Origin: Aurantiochytrium sp. KH105
Lineage: Eukaryota > Sar > Bigyra > Thraustochytrida > Thraustochytriidae
Assembly: GCA_003116975.1 (NCBI GenBank)
Contig: BGKB01000050.1
Coordinates: 186,001-250,000 of the forward strand
Direction of reading: 5' to 3'
Length of the DNA: 64,000 nt
This document shows, in pieces, positions 1 to 10,315 of this stretch. A model generated the notes under the pieces. The model searched no databases. It had not been told where the DNA came from and was given only the letters and a program-made list of their open reading frames with translations. The position numbers and the translations under genes were made by a program. The stretch's first letter is position 1. Each line of letters begins with the position of its first letter.

Positions 1-1065
1 CAACTCGAGGAGGGCTGCAACGTCTACTTTAAGCGCCCTTTTAACCAGTACCAGCAGCAGCAGCAGCAGCAGCTGCAACACCACAACCAGCACTCCTACT
101 CGGGCGCGCTGCCCGACCTCAGCAACCGGTCACAGCAAGTGGTCCCCATGTACGCTAATCAGCACCGGACGATGCCCTTGCAAAAGGCGGCCGAGGACCG
201 CGCGAACAAGCGCAGGCGGACGCAGTCTTCCGCGTCTAAGCCCGTCAAGCGCGAAGTCAACATTGAGATCGAGCAACCTGATCTGCCACTTGTTCAAACC
301 CAGAACCAAGCGCAGCAGCATCTCAAGCAAGAGCAAGAGCATCGTCTTGTACCCTCGTCAGCCGCCTCGGCGGTGCGACCGAGCTCTCTCAACCAGGTGC
401 ATCCCAACGCAATCGATCTCAACCCTCGCGACTTCCAGAGCATCCTGCGAGCCCTTGGTGCTCACCTCGTCGATGGTGCGTCTAGTGGCCGCCACTGCGT
501 TGACCTCATCGACCCCAAGGTGCTCTCCACTCTTCAGCCGGACGCGCGCTCTGACCGCATCCGCTTCATCCAGCCGGACAAGACCTTCATCATGAACGCG
601 ACCGTGCCTCTCAAGGACCGCCGCCGCTACGATTCCTTTTGCGATCAGACCCTCGAGACCGGCGAGACGACCTTTTGGTGCGATCAGGGTAACGCGCACT
701 GCATGCTCGACTGCTCAAAGCCTCTGCAAGAATCCGCCATTGATGGTAAACACGTCAACCCGCGCACCATCCAGGTTGCGCACGCCCTTGCCCGCCGCGT
801 CTCAGGTCTCACACAAATGGAGCGACCCATCATTAAAAGTTTTTACTATGCGCTCTGCGCCCGACCGAGCTCCAAGTCCAATCTGCGCAAGACCAAGGGC
901 TCGCTCTCGGGCTCCTGGCCTCTTGGTCTTCACAAGCACATTTACGTGCTCTGCGAACAGTCTGTCGATAACCGTCACAAGATCCTCCCAGGCTCGCAGA
1001 TTTGGCTCGTCCGCTACTTTGTCAAGGGTAAGCTGCACCCGGAGCTCGACCGCTTCGTGCTCTAA
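1..1065 (+). CDS. Putative nuclear regulator with conserved C-terminal domain, 5'-truncated by window edge
   Basis: The reading frame is open from base 1 to a TAA at 1063-1065, so the N-terminus lies outside the window; the first internal ATG (139) is not a convincing start. About 354 residues are visible. The first 130 are low complexity (poly-Gln near residues 18-24, basic KRRR patch near 74). From about residue 141 (NPRDFQSIL) to the end runs a conserved domain shared with the gene at 3728-5983: RRRYDSF, FWCDQGNAH, GKHVNPRTIQVAHALARR, FYYALC, HKHIYVLCEQ and IWLVRYF blocks. The order of these blocks (R-Y core, DGK...AH.L, cYYa, Y.L, vrYf) recalls the CG-1 DNA-binding domain of CAMTA factors, but that is my pattern match only. 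Function unknown; a nuclear DNA-binding role is inferred from the basic patch and poly-Gln. It is transcribed toward its paralog (tail to tail). Confidence 0.8.
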   Translation, partial: QLEEGCNVYFKRPFNQYQQQQQQQLQHHNQHSYSGALPDLSNRSQQVVPMYANQHRTMPLQKAAEDRANKRRRTQSSASKPVKREVNIEIEQPDLPLVQTQNQAQQHLKQEQEHRLVPSSAASAVRPSSLNQVHPNAIDLNPRDFQSILRALGAHLVDGASSGRHCVDLIDPKVLSTLQPDARSDRIRFIQPDKTFIMNATVPLKDRRRYDSFCDQTLETGETTFWCDQGNAHCMLDCSKPLQESAIDGKHVNPRTIQVAHALARRVSGLTQMERPIIKSFYYALCARPSSKSNLRKTKGSLSGSWPLGLHKHIYVLCEQSVDNRHKILPGSQIWLVRYFVKGKLHPELDRFVL

Positions 1066-1551
1066 GCAGCTTGCGTTGCATCCGCATTTGCCGCTGCCGC
1101 CTCGCTTCCCTCTTCTCTGTGTGTCAAAAGACGGGAGGCGCGGACCTCAACAGCCTTTCCACATAAAAGGTGACCATTGCCTCATTACCTTTTCTCGCGA
1201 GACTCTCGAGCAGCATGCATGCAAGTCTGACGCCTGCTGTCAGTACCCCGCTGCATCCTTGTGTGCCTCGCATTCTCCTAAGCGACGTTGTCGACCCTGC
1301 CGGGACGCGTCGCTTATGCGCACTCACTCCTCCCTCTGCCCTGTGCCTTTCCATATCTACTACAAGTTGTACTACTCTCGAATTGACCCTTTGCACGATG
1401 TTTTGAAGAATGTATCAGTTTCAGATTTGATTGTCTATTTGTTTGCAGTCCTTGAACAAGTCTTTCTTGCGTTGTGACAGCCGCAACTGCCTTTGCCATG
1501 TCTTTTGTTCGACTTGCCATTGTCTCTGTTGCTGTGCAAGGCATTTCTCGA
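1066..1551. other. Intergenic 3' flank of the first gene
   Basis: No supported gene. The stretch becomes less GC-rich toward 1380-1470 and holds short pyrimidine-rich tracts, as expected for a 3' untranslated region and polyadenylation zone. Short open frames here lack any recognisable domain. Confidence 0.5.
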
Positions 1552-1860
1552 TGCACGAGGATCGGTACGACTGCGTGAACACACCAAGGAAGGCGATCAC
1601 ACCCGAAGAGAGCAGAATAGCTCCCAAGGCATGCTCGTACTGCGAGATCTGCAACAAATTGAGCCCAGGGGATCTTCTCGCCACCGAGACTGCCAATGAG
1701 ACGCGAGGCTCGGTCAAGCCCGCAACCTGCTGCTCGAGAGCGTCGTTCTTAACCATGGAGTCCTGCAGCTCATTCTGCAGCATTTGCAGGTTGTCCAGCA
1801 CGGGCCTGCAGCTCGGCTTGCTTGGCCTGCAGCATGCACATAGCCTCGGCAAGGTTAGCG
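1552..1860 (-). pseudogene. Frameshifted fragment of a dynein heavy chain gene (stalk helix to AAA5)
   Basis: On the minus strand three frames together give an ordered match to dynein heavy chain. From 1859 down to about 1791: NLAEAMCMLQAKQAELQA, the stalk coiled coil. From about 1800 to 1718 in a second frame: LDNLQMLQNELQDSM...ALEQQV, continuing the stalk. From 1718 to about 1630 in a third frame: LDRASRLIGSLGGEKIPW, matching the family's RAxxLIxGLGGExxRW. From about 1641 to 1552, back in the second frame: LGAILLSSGVIAFLGVFTQSYR, matching the G-D-x-LL-S-G-x-I-A-Y-LG-x-FT-x-x-YR start of AAA5. The stop between frames and the loss of everything outside about 300 bases show a dead relic; a full dynein heavy chain gene is about 12-14 kb. 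The family assignment rests on known conserved dynein motifs; the route of arrival (duplication debris or degraded local gene) is unknown. Confidence 0.75.
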
Positions 1861-2089
1861 CTGGCTCAGGCTTCCTTGACATGGACTCGCAATGTTGCTG
1901 GGCTGCAAAAAAACGAAAAGCAGGCGTCGCCAATCCAAAGGGACCAACACAACAGCGTCACAAGTCATGTAGGATCGCATAGATGCGTCACCAAAGTGAA
2001 AGCCTGGTGAGGTCATAGTTTTCTGGTAAAGCTGGCTTGACGGACTCGTCTCATATCGGTCAGAGTCAGGTCGATGTCGTACGCCATGA

Positions 2090-3525
2090 AGAACCTTTCC
2101 GCTTTTGTCTTTATCGGAAAAGATCTTGTCTGCTTTGTTTGTAGATGCAAGTTTCTCAGTCGCTGCCTTTCAACGACAACGTTGCGGGCTCAATTCCGTG
2201 CGCCTTCAACCTTTCTTCTTTAAAGTTACGCGCTCTTGTCTCGCCCGAGTTTTATGGCATCAATTCCATGTATGGTAGAGAAAGTTTCCTTTCATCGTTT
2301 CAACCCCGTCCAAGTTGGCTCAATTCTGTTTGTGAAAGGGAGCCCTTCACTTATCGCACTTTGAATAAAGCTGACTTAATTTTGTTCGTAAAATGATGCT
2401 CTTCTCGCTTTCACTTCAACCAAGATGATTACCTTTTGTCATGCAGGAACAAGCCTTCCGCTCACTTCATCCCCGACGAAGCTGGCTCGATTTGGTTTGC
2501 GGAAGTGAGCTCCATGCTTGTCCAGAAGCACGCCTTCCGCCAGTCGCATTTCTGGCCCGTTCCTGTTCGTGAACGTGAGCTTTACGCTTGTCCTTCTGCA
2601 AACAAACTACGCTCACGTGTCGTTTGTTCCACTTCAGACAAACTAAGCTCGCTTTCCACTTGTCCTTTTGCAAGCAATCTGAGCTCACGCTTTGCGTGCA
2701 AACAAACTGAGCTTACGTTTTTCGCTTGCCCTTTTCCCAACCAAACACAAACTGGGCTTGCAGCTTGCTTCGCGTTTTTCCCTTTGCAAACAAACGAAGC
2801 TCAAGCTTTCCGCTTGTCCTTTTGCAAAAAGAATTGAGCTCGCGCTTTGCGTGCAAACAAACTGAGCTTACGTTTTTCGCTTGTCATTTCCCATACAAAT
2901 TGGACTTGCAGCTTGCTTCGCATTTTTCCCTTTGCAAACAAACGAAGCTCAAGCTTTCCGCTTGTCCTTTTGCAAACAATCTGAGCTCACGCTTTGCGTG
3001 CAAACAAACTGAGCTTTCGCTTTTCGCTTGTCCTTTCCCAAACAAACTGGGCTTGCAGCTTGCTTCGCGTTTCCCCTTTGCAAACAAACGAAGCTCAAAC
3101 TATCCGCTTGTCCTTTTGCAAAAAGAACTGAGCTCGCGCTTTGCGTGCAAACAAACTGAGCTTACGTTTTTCGCTAGTCCTTTCCCATACAAACTGGACT
3201 TGCAGCTTGCTTCGCGTTTTTCCCTTTGCAAACAAACGAAGCTCAAGCTTTCCGCTTGTCCTTTTGCAAAAAGAATTGAGCTCACATTGCGCTTGTTCTG
3301 CTTTTCAAACAAACTGAGCTTACGTTTTTCGCTAGTCCTTTTTCAAACAAACTAAGCTTGCAGCTTGCTTCGCGTTTTTACCTCTGCAGACAAACTGAGC
3401 TCACGCTTTCCGCTTGTCGTTTTCCAAACAAACTGAGCTCGCGCTTTGCGTTTGTCCTTTTTCCAAACAAACTGAGCTCACGCTTTCCGCTTGTCTCTCC
3501 TCAAATGAACTAAGATCTTGCCATC
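2090..3525. repeat. Degenerate tandem repeat array (about 37-40 bp unit, about 150 bp higher-order unit)
   Basis: The segment is built of repeated units of the type caaacaaactgagctcacg followed by ctttccgcttgtcctttt, very clear from 2640 to 3500 and more decayed from 2090 to 2640. A higher-order period is visible: the junction tgcaaacaaactgagctt recurs at about 2697, 2851, 2999 and 3146, then a related copy near 3304, giving spacings of about 154, 148, 147 and 158. AT content is higher than in the flanking DNA. Open frames cross the array in several frames but they only translate the repeat. It fills the space between two convergent paralogous genes and the dynein relic. Confidence 0.85.
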
Positions 3526-3727
3526 CCGACCCTCTCCGAAACTCGTCGCATAAGTCACTTGGTCGCCAACGAGACGAAGCTCATTCGCTCGGCCTTGCTG
3601 CAAGTGTAGAGAAGATAAAGAAAGCAAGGAAAGAAAGAAGATTTTAGAATTGTAGTTTTACAGGATAATTGATCGAAGGGGTGAAGACAGGATTGTTCTT
3701 CTTTGTACGAGGAAAGCCTTGAAGCAA

Positions 3728-5983
3728 TCAAGCAAGCATCTCAACAGTAGCTTCCGAAGAATGCGCCCGCTTCATGACGGTCGGCTTGGCGCCGATGTCT
3801 TCAGTAGCCTCAGGAGCCATGTCAATGAGCGGAGCCAGTGCCGGATCGAGGTCGCCCTTGAGAAAGTAGCGCACAAGCCACACGCGAGCACCGGGAAGAC
3901 ACTTGTGACGATCATCGATGGACTGCTCGCAAAGCATGTAAATGTGCTTGTGCAAACCAAGCGGACGCGAAGCGCTCATGGGCGTTGCAGGCGGCGAGGG
4001 CGTGGGACGAACACCGGTTGTCTCGCTCTTGCGGCGCTTTTTAGGCGGACCTCGCGTGCACAGCGCATAGTAAAAGCACTTCATGACGCAAATCTCTGTA
4101 TCGAGCAGGCGGGAGACACGGCTCGCAAGCGCGTGGGCCACCTGGATGGTGCGCGGGTTCACATGACGACCATCGGATCCCAGGGTTTGCACATTCTTGG
4201 ACACATCGAGGACAGAGTGAGCATTGCCCTGATCACACCAGAAAGCCGTCTCTGTGCCCATTTGCAAATCGCTAAAGACATCGTAGCGACGACGCTCCTT
4301 GATGGGAATGTCCGAGGTCATCACGTAGGTGAGATCCTGGCCAATGCGCAGGAGCGGCTTGCTGATGGGCTTGTAGATCGGGTTAAAGACGGGCGCCAAC
4401 TCGAGCTGAATTCGACGCGCTGAGCTGGGCGAGTCAACCTCTTGGACGCGTGCCCCGAGAGCGTGCACAATGTCCTTGAAGTCGCGCGGGTTCAAGGTGT
4501 GTCCGTGGGCCAAGACGAGGCCCTCGCCGTCTGCGGCGCGGGGATCAATCTTGATACGCTGCACGAGAGCCATGATGGCCTCGAGATTCCAGGAGACGGG
4601 GCGAGACTTGGTCACCTGACCCACAGCGCGCCGCACGCGTTTAGATGTCTGTGCCTTGGGCGTGGCTTTTGAGCATTTCTTCTTGTCGTCAGGAATGGGA
4701 GTGGCAGAGGCGTACTTTTTCGAGGTGTTTGTCGCGTTGGCGTCGTGCTTGGGCGTCTTCAGTGGGGCAGCGATGTTGCGCGAAGAAGGCAGGCTCATCA
4801 CTGTTGGATTCAATGTAGATGTGACGGTCTTGGTCGTCGCGGTGGATGATGTGGAGGATACAGAGGTGGAAGAGGAAAACGAGGAAGAAGATGATGATGA
4901 CGACGACGACGAAGACAAAGAAGCAGGCGCGGCAGAGGCTCTGGCCTTGGTTCTCAGGCTTGCTGGCTTTCGCCGGCGCTTCGTAGAAATGTGCTCGACG
5001 ATTGGTTTCCGGGCCAATGGCAGTGAACTCGACGATGCGGGCGTGGGGGGCAAAGAGTGCGCGTAGTGGTGTACATAGGTTGCTGCGGAAGGGCCGAAGA
5101 ATGGCTTTGCAGGTTCATAGCTGACCTGGGCAGAGGTCATGGCTCCTCCATGGCTATGACTGCTGGGTGTGGACATCATGCCAGCGTGGGCAATGTAGCG
5201 TGTTGACTCGGCTACGCCATCGAGGCCACCATAGCGAAAGGGGTCGAGGGGCGGAAGAGAATGATGATGCCAGGGTCGCGTGTGGTTCATTGCCGTAATC
5301 GGGACGTTGATGGGCGTGTTGGACATGTTGTCCCTGTCGAAAGGAAAGACATCGTCGAGCGGCCAGCCTCGATGGTAGGACTGTCCACCGAGTGAAATGT
5401 CTGCGGTATCATCATCATCAAAGGTGGCGAATTCGCGGGCCTCTGTGCCGTTGCGGCCAAGTCCTGGGGTCGGTGTATTTGTGGCCCAGGGGTTGGTGGC
5501 GCACGCGTCGAGAACCTCTTTTTCGCCAGTGGCAATAAGCGTATCCTGCTCGAGAGGCTGCAGCAAGGCCCAGTCATCTTTGCTGTGCGCGTCTGCTTCA
5601 TAGATGGTGGTGTTCCCTGCTGTCACTGCTACTGCTGCTGCTGCTGCTGCTGCTGCCTCGGTCTCTGCATCGTGCTCGTTGAGGTAGGCGTCGAGATCTG
5701 CGAGGTCAAAGTTTGGCTCGTGGTCCATGCCCGTGTGCTCTTGTCCGTCTGCTCTCTCTTCGACAACTACGCTGGAGCGCCGCCTTCTTTTGTGCTGGTG
5801 CTGATGTTGCATGTTCAAGTGTTGCTTCTCCTCGAAATCCCTCTGCTGTTCTTCTGCGGCTGCCGCTGCTGCTGCTGTTACATTTGGGCCGCGCCGCCGC
5901 TTCGGATAGGCTAGCGCGTATGGGGACGGAGGTAACGCGTAGCTCACGCCGCACGCGGGTGTCGAGGCCACGTCCGCAATCAT
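3728..5983 (-). CDS. Putative nuclear regulator, paralog of the gene at 1-1065
   Basis: A 751-residue protein. I chose the ATG at 5983 (MIADVASTPACG); the frame is open further upstream but only with a GTG and low-complexity sequence. Residues 1-490 are mostly disordered: poly-Ala runs near 35 and 110, a His/Gln and Lys-Arg patch (KRRRRSS) near 65, a 12-residue-plus poly-Ser near 365, and basic patches such as KRRRKPASLRTKARA that could act as nuclear localisation signals. Residues about 495-715 form the same conserved domain as in the gene at the window start (NPRDFKDIV, RRRYDVF, FWCDQGNAH, HVNPRTIQVAHALA, FYYALC, HKHIYMLCEQ, VWLVRYF), with an inserted Ser/Pro/Thr loop. A short tail follows (DMAPEATEDIG). 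CG-1-like DNA binding is a possibility, not established; no catalytic signature is seen. Confidence 0.85.
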   Translation of the reverse strand: MIADVASTPACGVSYALPPSPYALAYPKRRRGPNVTAAAAAAAEEQQRDFEEKQHLNMQHQHQHKRRRRSSVVVEERADGQEHTGMDHEPNFDLADLDAYLNEHDAETEAAAAAAAAVAVTAGNTTIYEADAHSKDDWALLQPLEQDTLIATGEKEVLDACATNPWATNTPTPGLGRNGTEAREFATFDDDDTADISLGGQSYHRGWPLDDVFPFDRDNMSNTPINVPITAMNHTRPWHHHSLPPLDPFRYGGLDGVAESTRYIAHAGMMSTPSSHSHGGAMTSAQVSYEPAKPFFGPSAATYVHHYAHSLPPTPASSSSLPLARKPIVEHISTKRRRKPASLRTKARASAAPASLSSSSSSSSSSSSFSSSTSVSSTSSTATTKTVTSTLNPTVMSLPSSRNIAAPLKTPKHDANATNTSKKYASATPIPDDKKKCSKATPKAQTSKRVRRAVGQVTKSRPVSWNLEAIMALVQRIKIDPRAADGEGLVLAHGHTLNPRDFKDIVHALGARVQEVDSPSSARRIQLELAPVFNPIYKPISKPLLRIGQDLTYVMTSDIPIKERRRYDVFSDLQMGTETAFWCDQGNAHSVLDVSKNVQTLGSDGRHVNPRTIQVAHALASRVSRLLDTEICVMKCFYYALCTRGPPKKRRKSETTGVRPTPSPPATPMSASRPLGLHKHIYMLCEQSIDDRHKCLPGARVWLVRYFLKGDLDPALAPLIDMAPEATEDIGAKPTVMKRAHSSEATVEMLA

Positions 5984-6194
5984 GGCTCGCTGGCTGGCTC
6001 GCTGGCTTGTGTAGCTATAGCTTAGCCTTTGCCTGGCCGTCTGAGCCGGCGAATCTGGTCTGCTTGCTGGCTTGCTTGCGAGTCTGCCAGACACACGGTC
6101 CGGTCGGTCCGGGTTTGACTTTTGCGTTCGCTTCGCCTGGCCTTGTTGTAAGTCACCGAGGCCTCGTCAGCCGCGTCCCGGCCGCCTTTGCTCC

Positions 6195-6226
6195 GGCTCG
6201 GCTCGGCTCGGCTCGGCTCGGCTCGG
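6195..6226. repeat. (GGCTC)n microsatellite
   Basis: About six perfect copies of the pentamer ggctc in the upstream region of the gene at 3728-5983. Confidence 0.95.
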
Positions 6227-6803
6227 TCTGGTCGACTCGAGGAGGGCCCAGGAAGCGGGTCGCGGGCCTGCGGGTGCGTACACGGACGGGCGAGCGAGCC
6301 TCCCTCCTCTCTGCAAAGCCCAAGCCGCGCTCGCTGGCGAACGCGCGGCGTCCCTGCGTCCGTTAGTAAGCCAGGCTGCGGCGCGTGCCCGCTTCCTCGC
6401 CCGGCGACGCTGCGATGCGCGGATGCGGCGCGACGAATGAGATGCGGTTGCCTGTTTGGTTTGGCTGGGTGTCGGTCGCCGCCTCGCGTTGGGTACCGCA
6501 GCCGTCGCGTGCCGGCCCCTCTTTGCGCGCTTGTTTGCTTACTTGCTCTCGGCGTGCCAGAGAGCGACGGATCGAGCGAGCGTGCGTGAGCGTGCGTGAG
6601 CGTGCGTGCTTGAGCGAGGGAGGCAGGGACGGAGCGAGAAAATGATTGGGCGGGTTGGGTTGCCAGTGCGCCAGCTCGAGTCTTTTCCCGAGCGGGAGAG
6701 AGACGTGGGGGGCTCCCTCGCTCTTTGCTTCGCCGTCGCGGATTTCGAGTGAGACGGAGCGGACGCTCGGTCCTCCTCCTCCCCCGAGAGGAGGAAGGGG
6801 GAT

Positions 6804-6830
6804 AAGAAAAGAAAAGAAAAGAAAAGAAAG
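6804..6830. repeat. (AAAAG)n purine microsatellite
   Basis: Five copies of aaaag in an A/G-only strand. The same pentamer repeat recurs at 34366-34403. Confidence 0.95.
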
Positions 6831-7450
6831 AAACCTTTTTCCCCTCTCGCTTGCCGCCGCTGCGAGCGACTGTGGGATGAAAAGGCGAAGAAGGCGGCGA
6901 CCAAAAAAAAAACAGGGCGCCCCGTTCTTTCTGTTCTTTCAACGCGTTCCGTGCGGTGAAGAAAAGAGGGTGGTCTCTCGCGGGTTCTAGCTAGGCTGGG
7001 CTGGTTGCCGCGCGCCACGTCTCTCGACCCGTCACGCCGGGCACGCCACGCTAAGCCTCGCCTCGCTTCGCCGCGCTGCGCAGCGCTCACCTTGCCTCGC
7101 GCTCGGGTACGCTGGCCGGTGCTCGCTCGCCTGCCTCGGCCGACGGTCGATCGATCGGTTAATCAATCGACTCGCGACGCGCCTCGAACGGGTTCTGCTT
7201 GCCTTTCTTTGCCTGCACCGCACTGCGCGCGTTGCGCTGCGCAGACGCTGCGCTGCGATATGCGGCGCACTTTCTTCCTCCCGCCGCCGCAGCCCCGCCT
7301 CGCGGCAGTTGGTCGCCTGCCTGCCTGCCTGCCTCCGCGTCGCTCGCACGTCTCGTCTCGTCTCTCCTCTCGTTTCCTCGCTGTGGAAAGGAGGATTACA
7401 GGGGCGCACCGTGCGGGGCCTGGCTGGTCTTCTCGCTCCGCAGAGCGCTC

Positions 7451-7476
7451 GCTTGCTTGCTTGCTTGCTTGCTTGC
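7451..7476. repeat. (GCTT)n microsatellite
   Basis: Six to seven copies of gctt. Similar gctt runs occur near 12436-12465 and 24540-24580, showing a recurrent motif in the intergenic DNA. Confidence 0.95.
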
Positions 7477-7968
7477 CGCCGCTACCGCCGCACCAGCACC
7501 GTCGGGGCGAGTCGCAGCTTGGGCCGGAGGCGCGGGCGTGATGGGCGGGCGCGAGAACGACGTGCGGGTGGTGGAGAGGTGGCCGGCCTGAGCCAGGACC
7601 TGAGCCAGCCTGCCAGCGAATGGATAAGGGTAAGCGATGGGTGACAGAATGAAAGAAAGAAGAAAAGAAAGAACTCACGCACCCAACGCAAGCACGGTGG
7701 GCGAGCGAGCGAATGGACCGACGAGGAAAAAGGCGGCGATCGAGGAGCGCCTCAGCTTCGCCAGCGCGACGGACACTGCCAAGGAGACAGAGACTGGCCG
7801 TCTCTTGCGTGCGCCCAGCCTATGATATGAGCGAGCGTGACGAGCCCCTCGAGCTAGCCAAGCTTGGATCGCGGTGCGCCTCGCCGAGTGGCCTGCACGC
7901 AGCGCTTGCCTGCCTGCCTGTCCGCTCGGCCAGAGCTTGGTTTGGCGGCGCTGGTGAAGAAGTCGCCT

Positions 7969-8156
7969 GTTGATTGATTGATTGATCGATAATCTAGTCT
8001 AGCCTCGGGGACAAAGGTGAGGCTAGTCTCCGGTCTAGCGAGCTCAATCTAATAGACCAAGCAAGACCTGCTTTGGCAGGTGTCGATCGATCGATTGATC
8101 GAATAATGGTTCAATGGACCGATCGATCGATGGGTCGATAGACCGATCGATTGGGG
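7969..8156. repeat. GATC/CGAT-rich cluster A
   Basis: A dense group of gatt, gatcgat and tcgatcgatcgattgatcga strings, interrupted by a tagtctagcc segment with an inverted partner (gtctagcctc / gaggctagtc, near 7996-8023) that could form a short hairpin. A sister cluster is at 12069-12176. Role unknown. Confidence 0.8.
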
Positions 8157-8212
8157 TTTGCCGCCAGTTGCCACTCGCTCCTTCTTGCTGTCAGCCAGAA
8201 AGTAGCGACAAC

Positions 8213-8251
<39 letters not shown>
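8213..8251. repeat. (GTA)n microsatellite
   Basis: Thirteen perfect copies of gta, 39 bases. Confidence 0.97.
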
Positions 8252-9980
8252 TGTACCTCGCTCTTTTTGCGTTCCTGCTCCCCCTGCGAAGTGTTGGTGG
8301 GCTCTTGCTTCGTCGCCGGTCGTTCGCTGGCCACTCCGCCGGCCCCTACAGACACACTGACAGACGACGAGCACCACTACCTGCGTGCCTGGAGAAGGCA
8401 GGCAGGACGAGGACTTGGAACACCCGGTACCAAAGCCAAGCGATCGCAACTAAACCAAGCAACGCAAGGCTGAGCGAGCGATCGGCAGGAGCGGAGCGGA
8501 GCGCGGCCGCTGTGCCTGGAGCGCCTTGGCTGGCTGTTCCCTGCACCAGCACCAGCAAGCAGGCTACTCAGCGCTCCTTCTTTTCTCGTGTCGTCTCTTC
8601 TTCCTTCCTCTTTTCTTCTTCCTCCTCTCCTTCCGCCAGCCGCGATCGGAGTTTGCGATTCGCACGCGAGGCGAGCCAAAGCAAGGCAAAGCGCGAGGCA
8701 ACCACCTGACTCTGCCCAGCCCAGCCCAGACCAGATTAGTTGAGACCAGCTGCCACGCTCGACGAGACGAGGCGTGGCGAGGCAAGACAAGACGAGACAA
8801 GTTTGCGCGAGCTCGCTCGCCTGCTCACTCACTCCCCGGGGCCGCGGCCGTCGACTTGCCGCCTCGCCGCTGTCGCTGCCTGCCTGCACTTCGCAGCCGC
8901 CGCTGTCGCCGACAGAGGGGGGATGAGGGCGCGCGCCCGCTTCGGGCTCGTGGCACGCGACGCGCCGGCTCCGGCGACTCCAGCCAGCCAGCCAGCCAGC
9001 CACCACCGGCAGCGGCCGCTCTCTCTGCTGCAGCTGCTCGCACGCCGCGCACGCCGGGCGGCCGCGCGGACTTTGGCTGTCTGCGCCTGCGGCGGCCCTG
9101 GCGCCCGAGCTCGCGAGCGAGGGACGGAGGCAGGGCGCGGGGGACGCGGGGGAGGGCGCGGGGGAGCAGCGGAGCAGGGAAGAGAGCCCGCGCAAGGTGC
9201 TGGGCGGGTAGGTTGTAAGCTGCTAGCTGCTGCTGCTGCAGCTGCTGGTGGCTGCAGGTGATGGTGGTGCTGCTGCTTGGATGTATGGACGGATGTATGG
9301 ATGGCGGATGGCAGATGACGCCTGCCAGGAGCGGGCCGGCTGGGGCCGAAGCTAGCTAACTGCACGGGTGCAGCAGCCAGGTGCGTGCGCGAGATGCCTG
9401 ACCGCTCGCCAGAGCGTGCCGGATTGGATTGCAGCCTCGCGGTTGACGCAGGATGGCGGGCGGACGGGCAGCCTGTACACTCACTAGCCAGCCACACCTC
9501 GAGTGAAGAAATCGATACTTGCCTCGCTGTGCAACTTGGGTAGCTCACAACGATCGACCGGCCAATGCTAAAAATAGCCTGGCACGGGACCTCGATAGGC
9601 GCCGCAAAAGACGAAGGTCTGTTGGGTCTGAAGTCGAGTGCAGTAGAGCGAAGAGGCAGGGGATTGGGTGGATTTCTCCCTCGCACGGCACGTGCGGGCA
9701 GCAGATCCGGAGGGAGCAAGGGTGCCCCGGGGCCAGGGTCAACCGGGAGATTTTGGTCTCGCGATCCGGTGACCAACCTCCGAAAGTGCGCCAAAAGGAA
9801 TCCGCGCTAACCCTCCGCGGCCGCTTTTCCGCGACTGGCTGCGGTGCCAGTGCTGATGCTAGTGCTGCTGGCCTGCCTTCTTTTGCGGCGTCGTCTCGCG
9901 TCCCGTCTCGGTGCGGGCCTTGCTCGCCCTCGTCTGCAAGTTTCGTCTCGCTCGCGCGCTTCCAGTCACCTCGCAGACGC

Positions 9981-10063
9981 TTCCAGTCTCGACTCCAGTC
10001 TCAACTCCAGTCTCGTCTCCAGTCTCGGCTCCAGTCTCGGCTCCAGTCTCGTCTCCTGTCTCG
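9981..10063. repeat. Tandem 12-bp repeat (ctccagtctcgg/t)
   Basis: About six to seven units of ctccagtctcgt, ctccagtctcgg and close variants in head-to-tail order. Open frames translate it as a Ser/Val/Pro repeat, which I regard as a reading of the repeat rather than a protein. Confidence 0.9.
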
Positions 10064-10241
10064 TCCTCGATCTCACGCGCCCCGCGCTGGTTGTGCTGCG
10101 TCGCGTCGCCTCGCGTCGCCTCGCGTCGCTCGCGTTGCCTCGCGCGGGCGCCTCGAATTCGAATTGGTCTCGCCAAGGGAGGGTTTGAAAATCTCTCCCA
10201 GGCTTGGGGGGTCGGGCTCAATTCAAATCACTGTCAGTTCG

Positions 10242-10315
10242 AAGCAATTCAATTCAAATCAAATCAAATCAAACCAGACCAAACCAAAGCAGACCCAATC
10301 CAATCCAATCCAGTC
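10242..10315. repeat. (TCAAA)-type pentamer repeat drifting to (CAATC)
   Basis: aattcaattcaaatcaaa type units pass into accaaaccaaag and then into caatccaatccaatcc: a decaying pentamer array. Confidence 0.9.

Noticed and set aside
2726..3355. A 209-residue open frame with Phe/Leu/Lys-rich repeats
   Set aside because: It is a direct reading of the minisatellite; other frames are also open and the unit length is not a steady multiple of three.
6022..6942. Long Arg/Ser/Pro-rich frames in the 6-16 kb region
   Set aside because: They arise from stop-poor GC-rich DNA, overlap similar frames on both strands, and have no domain motifs or convincing starts.
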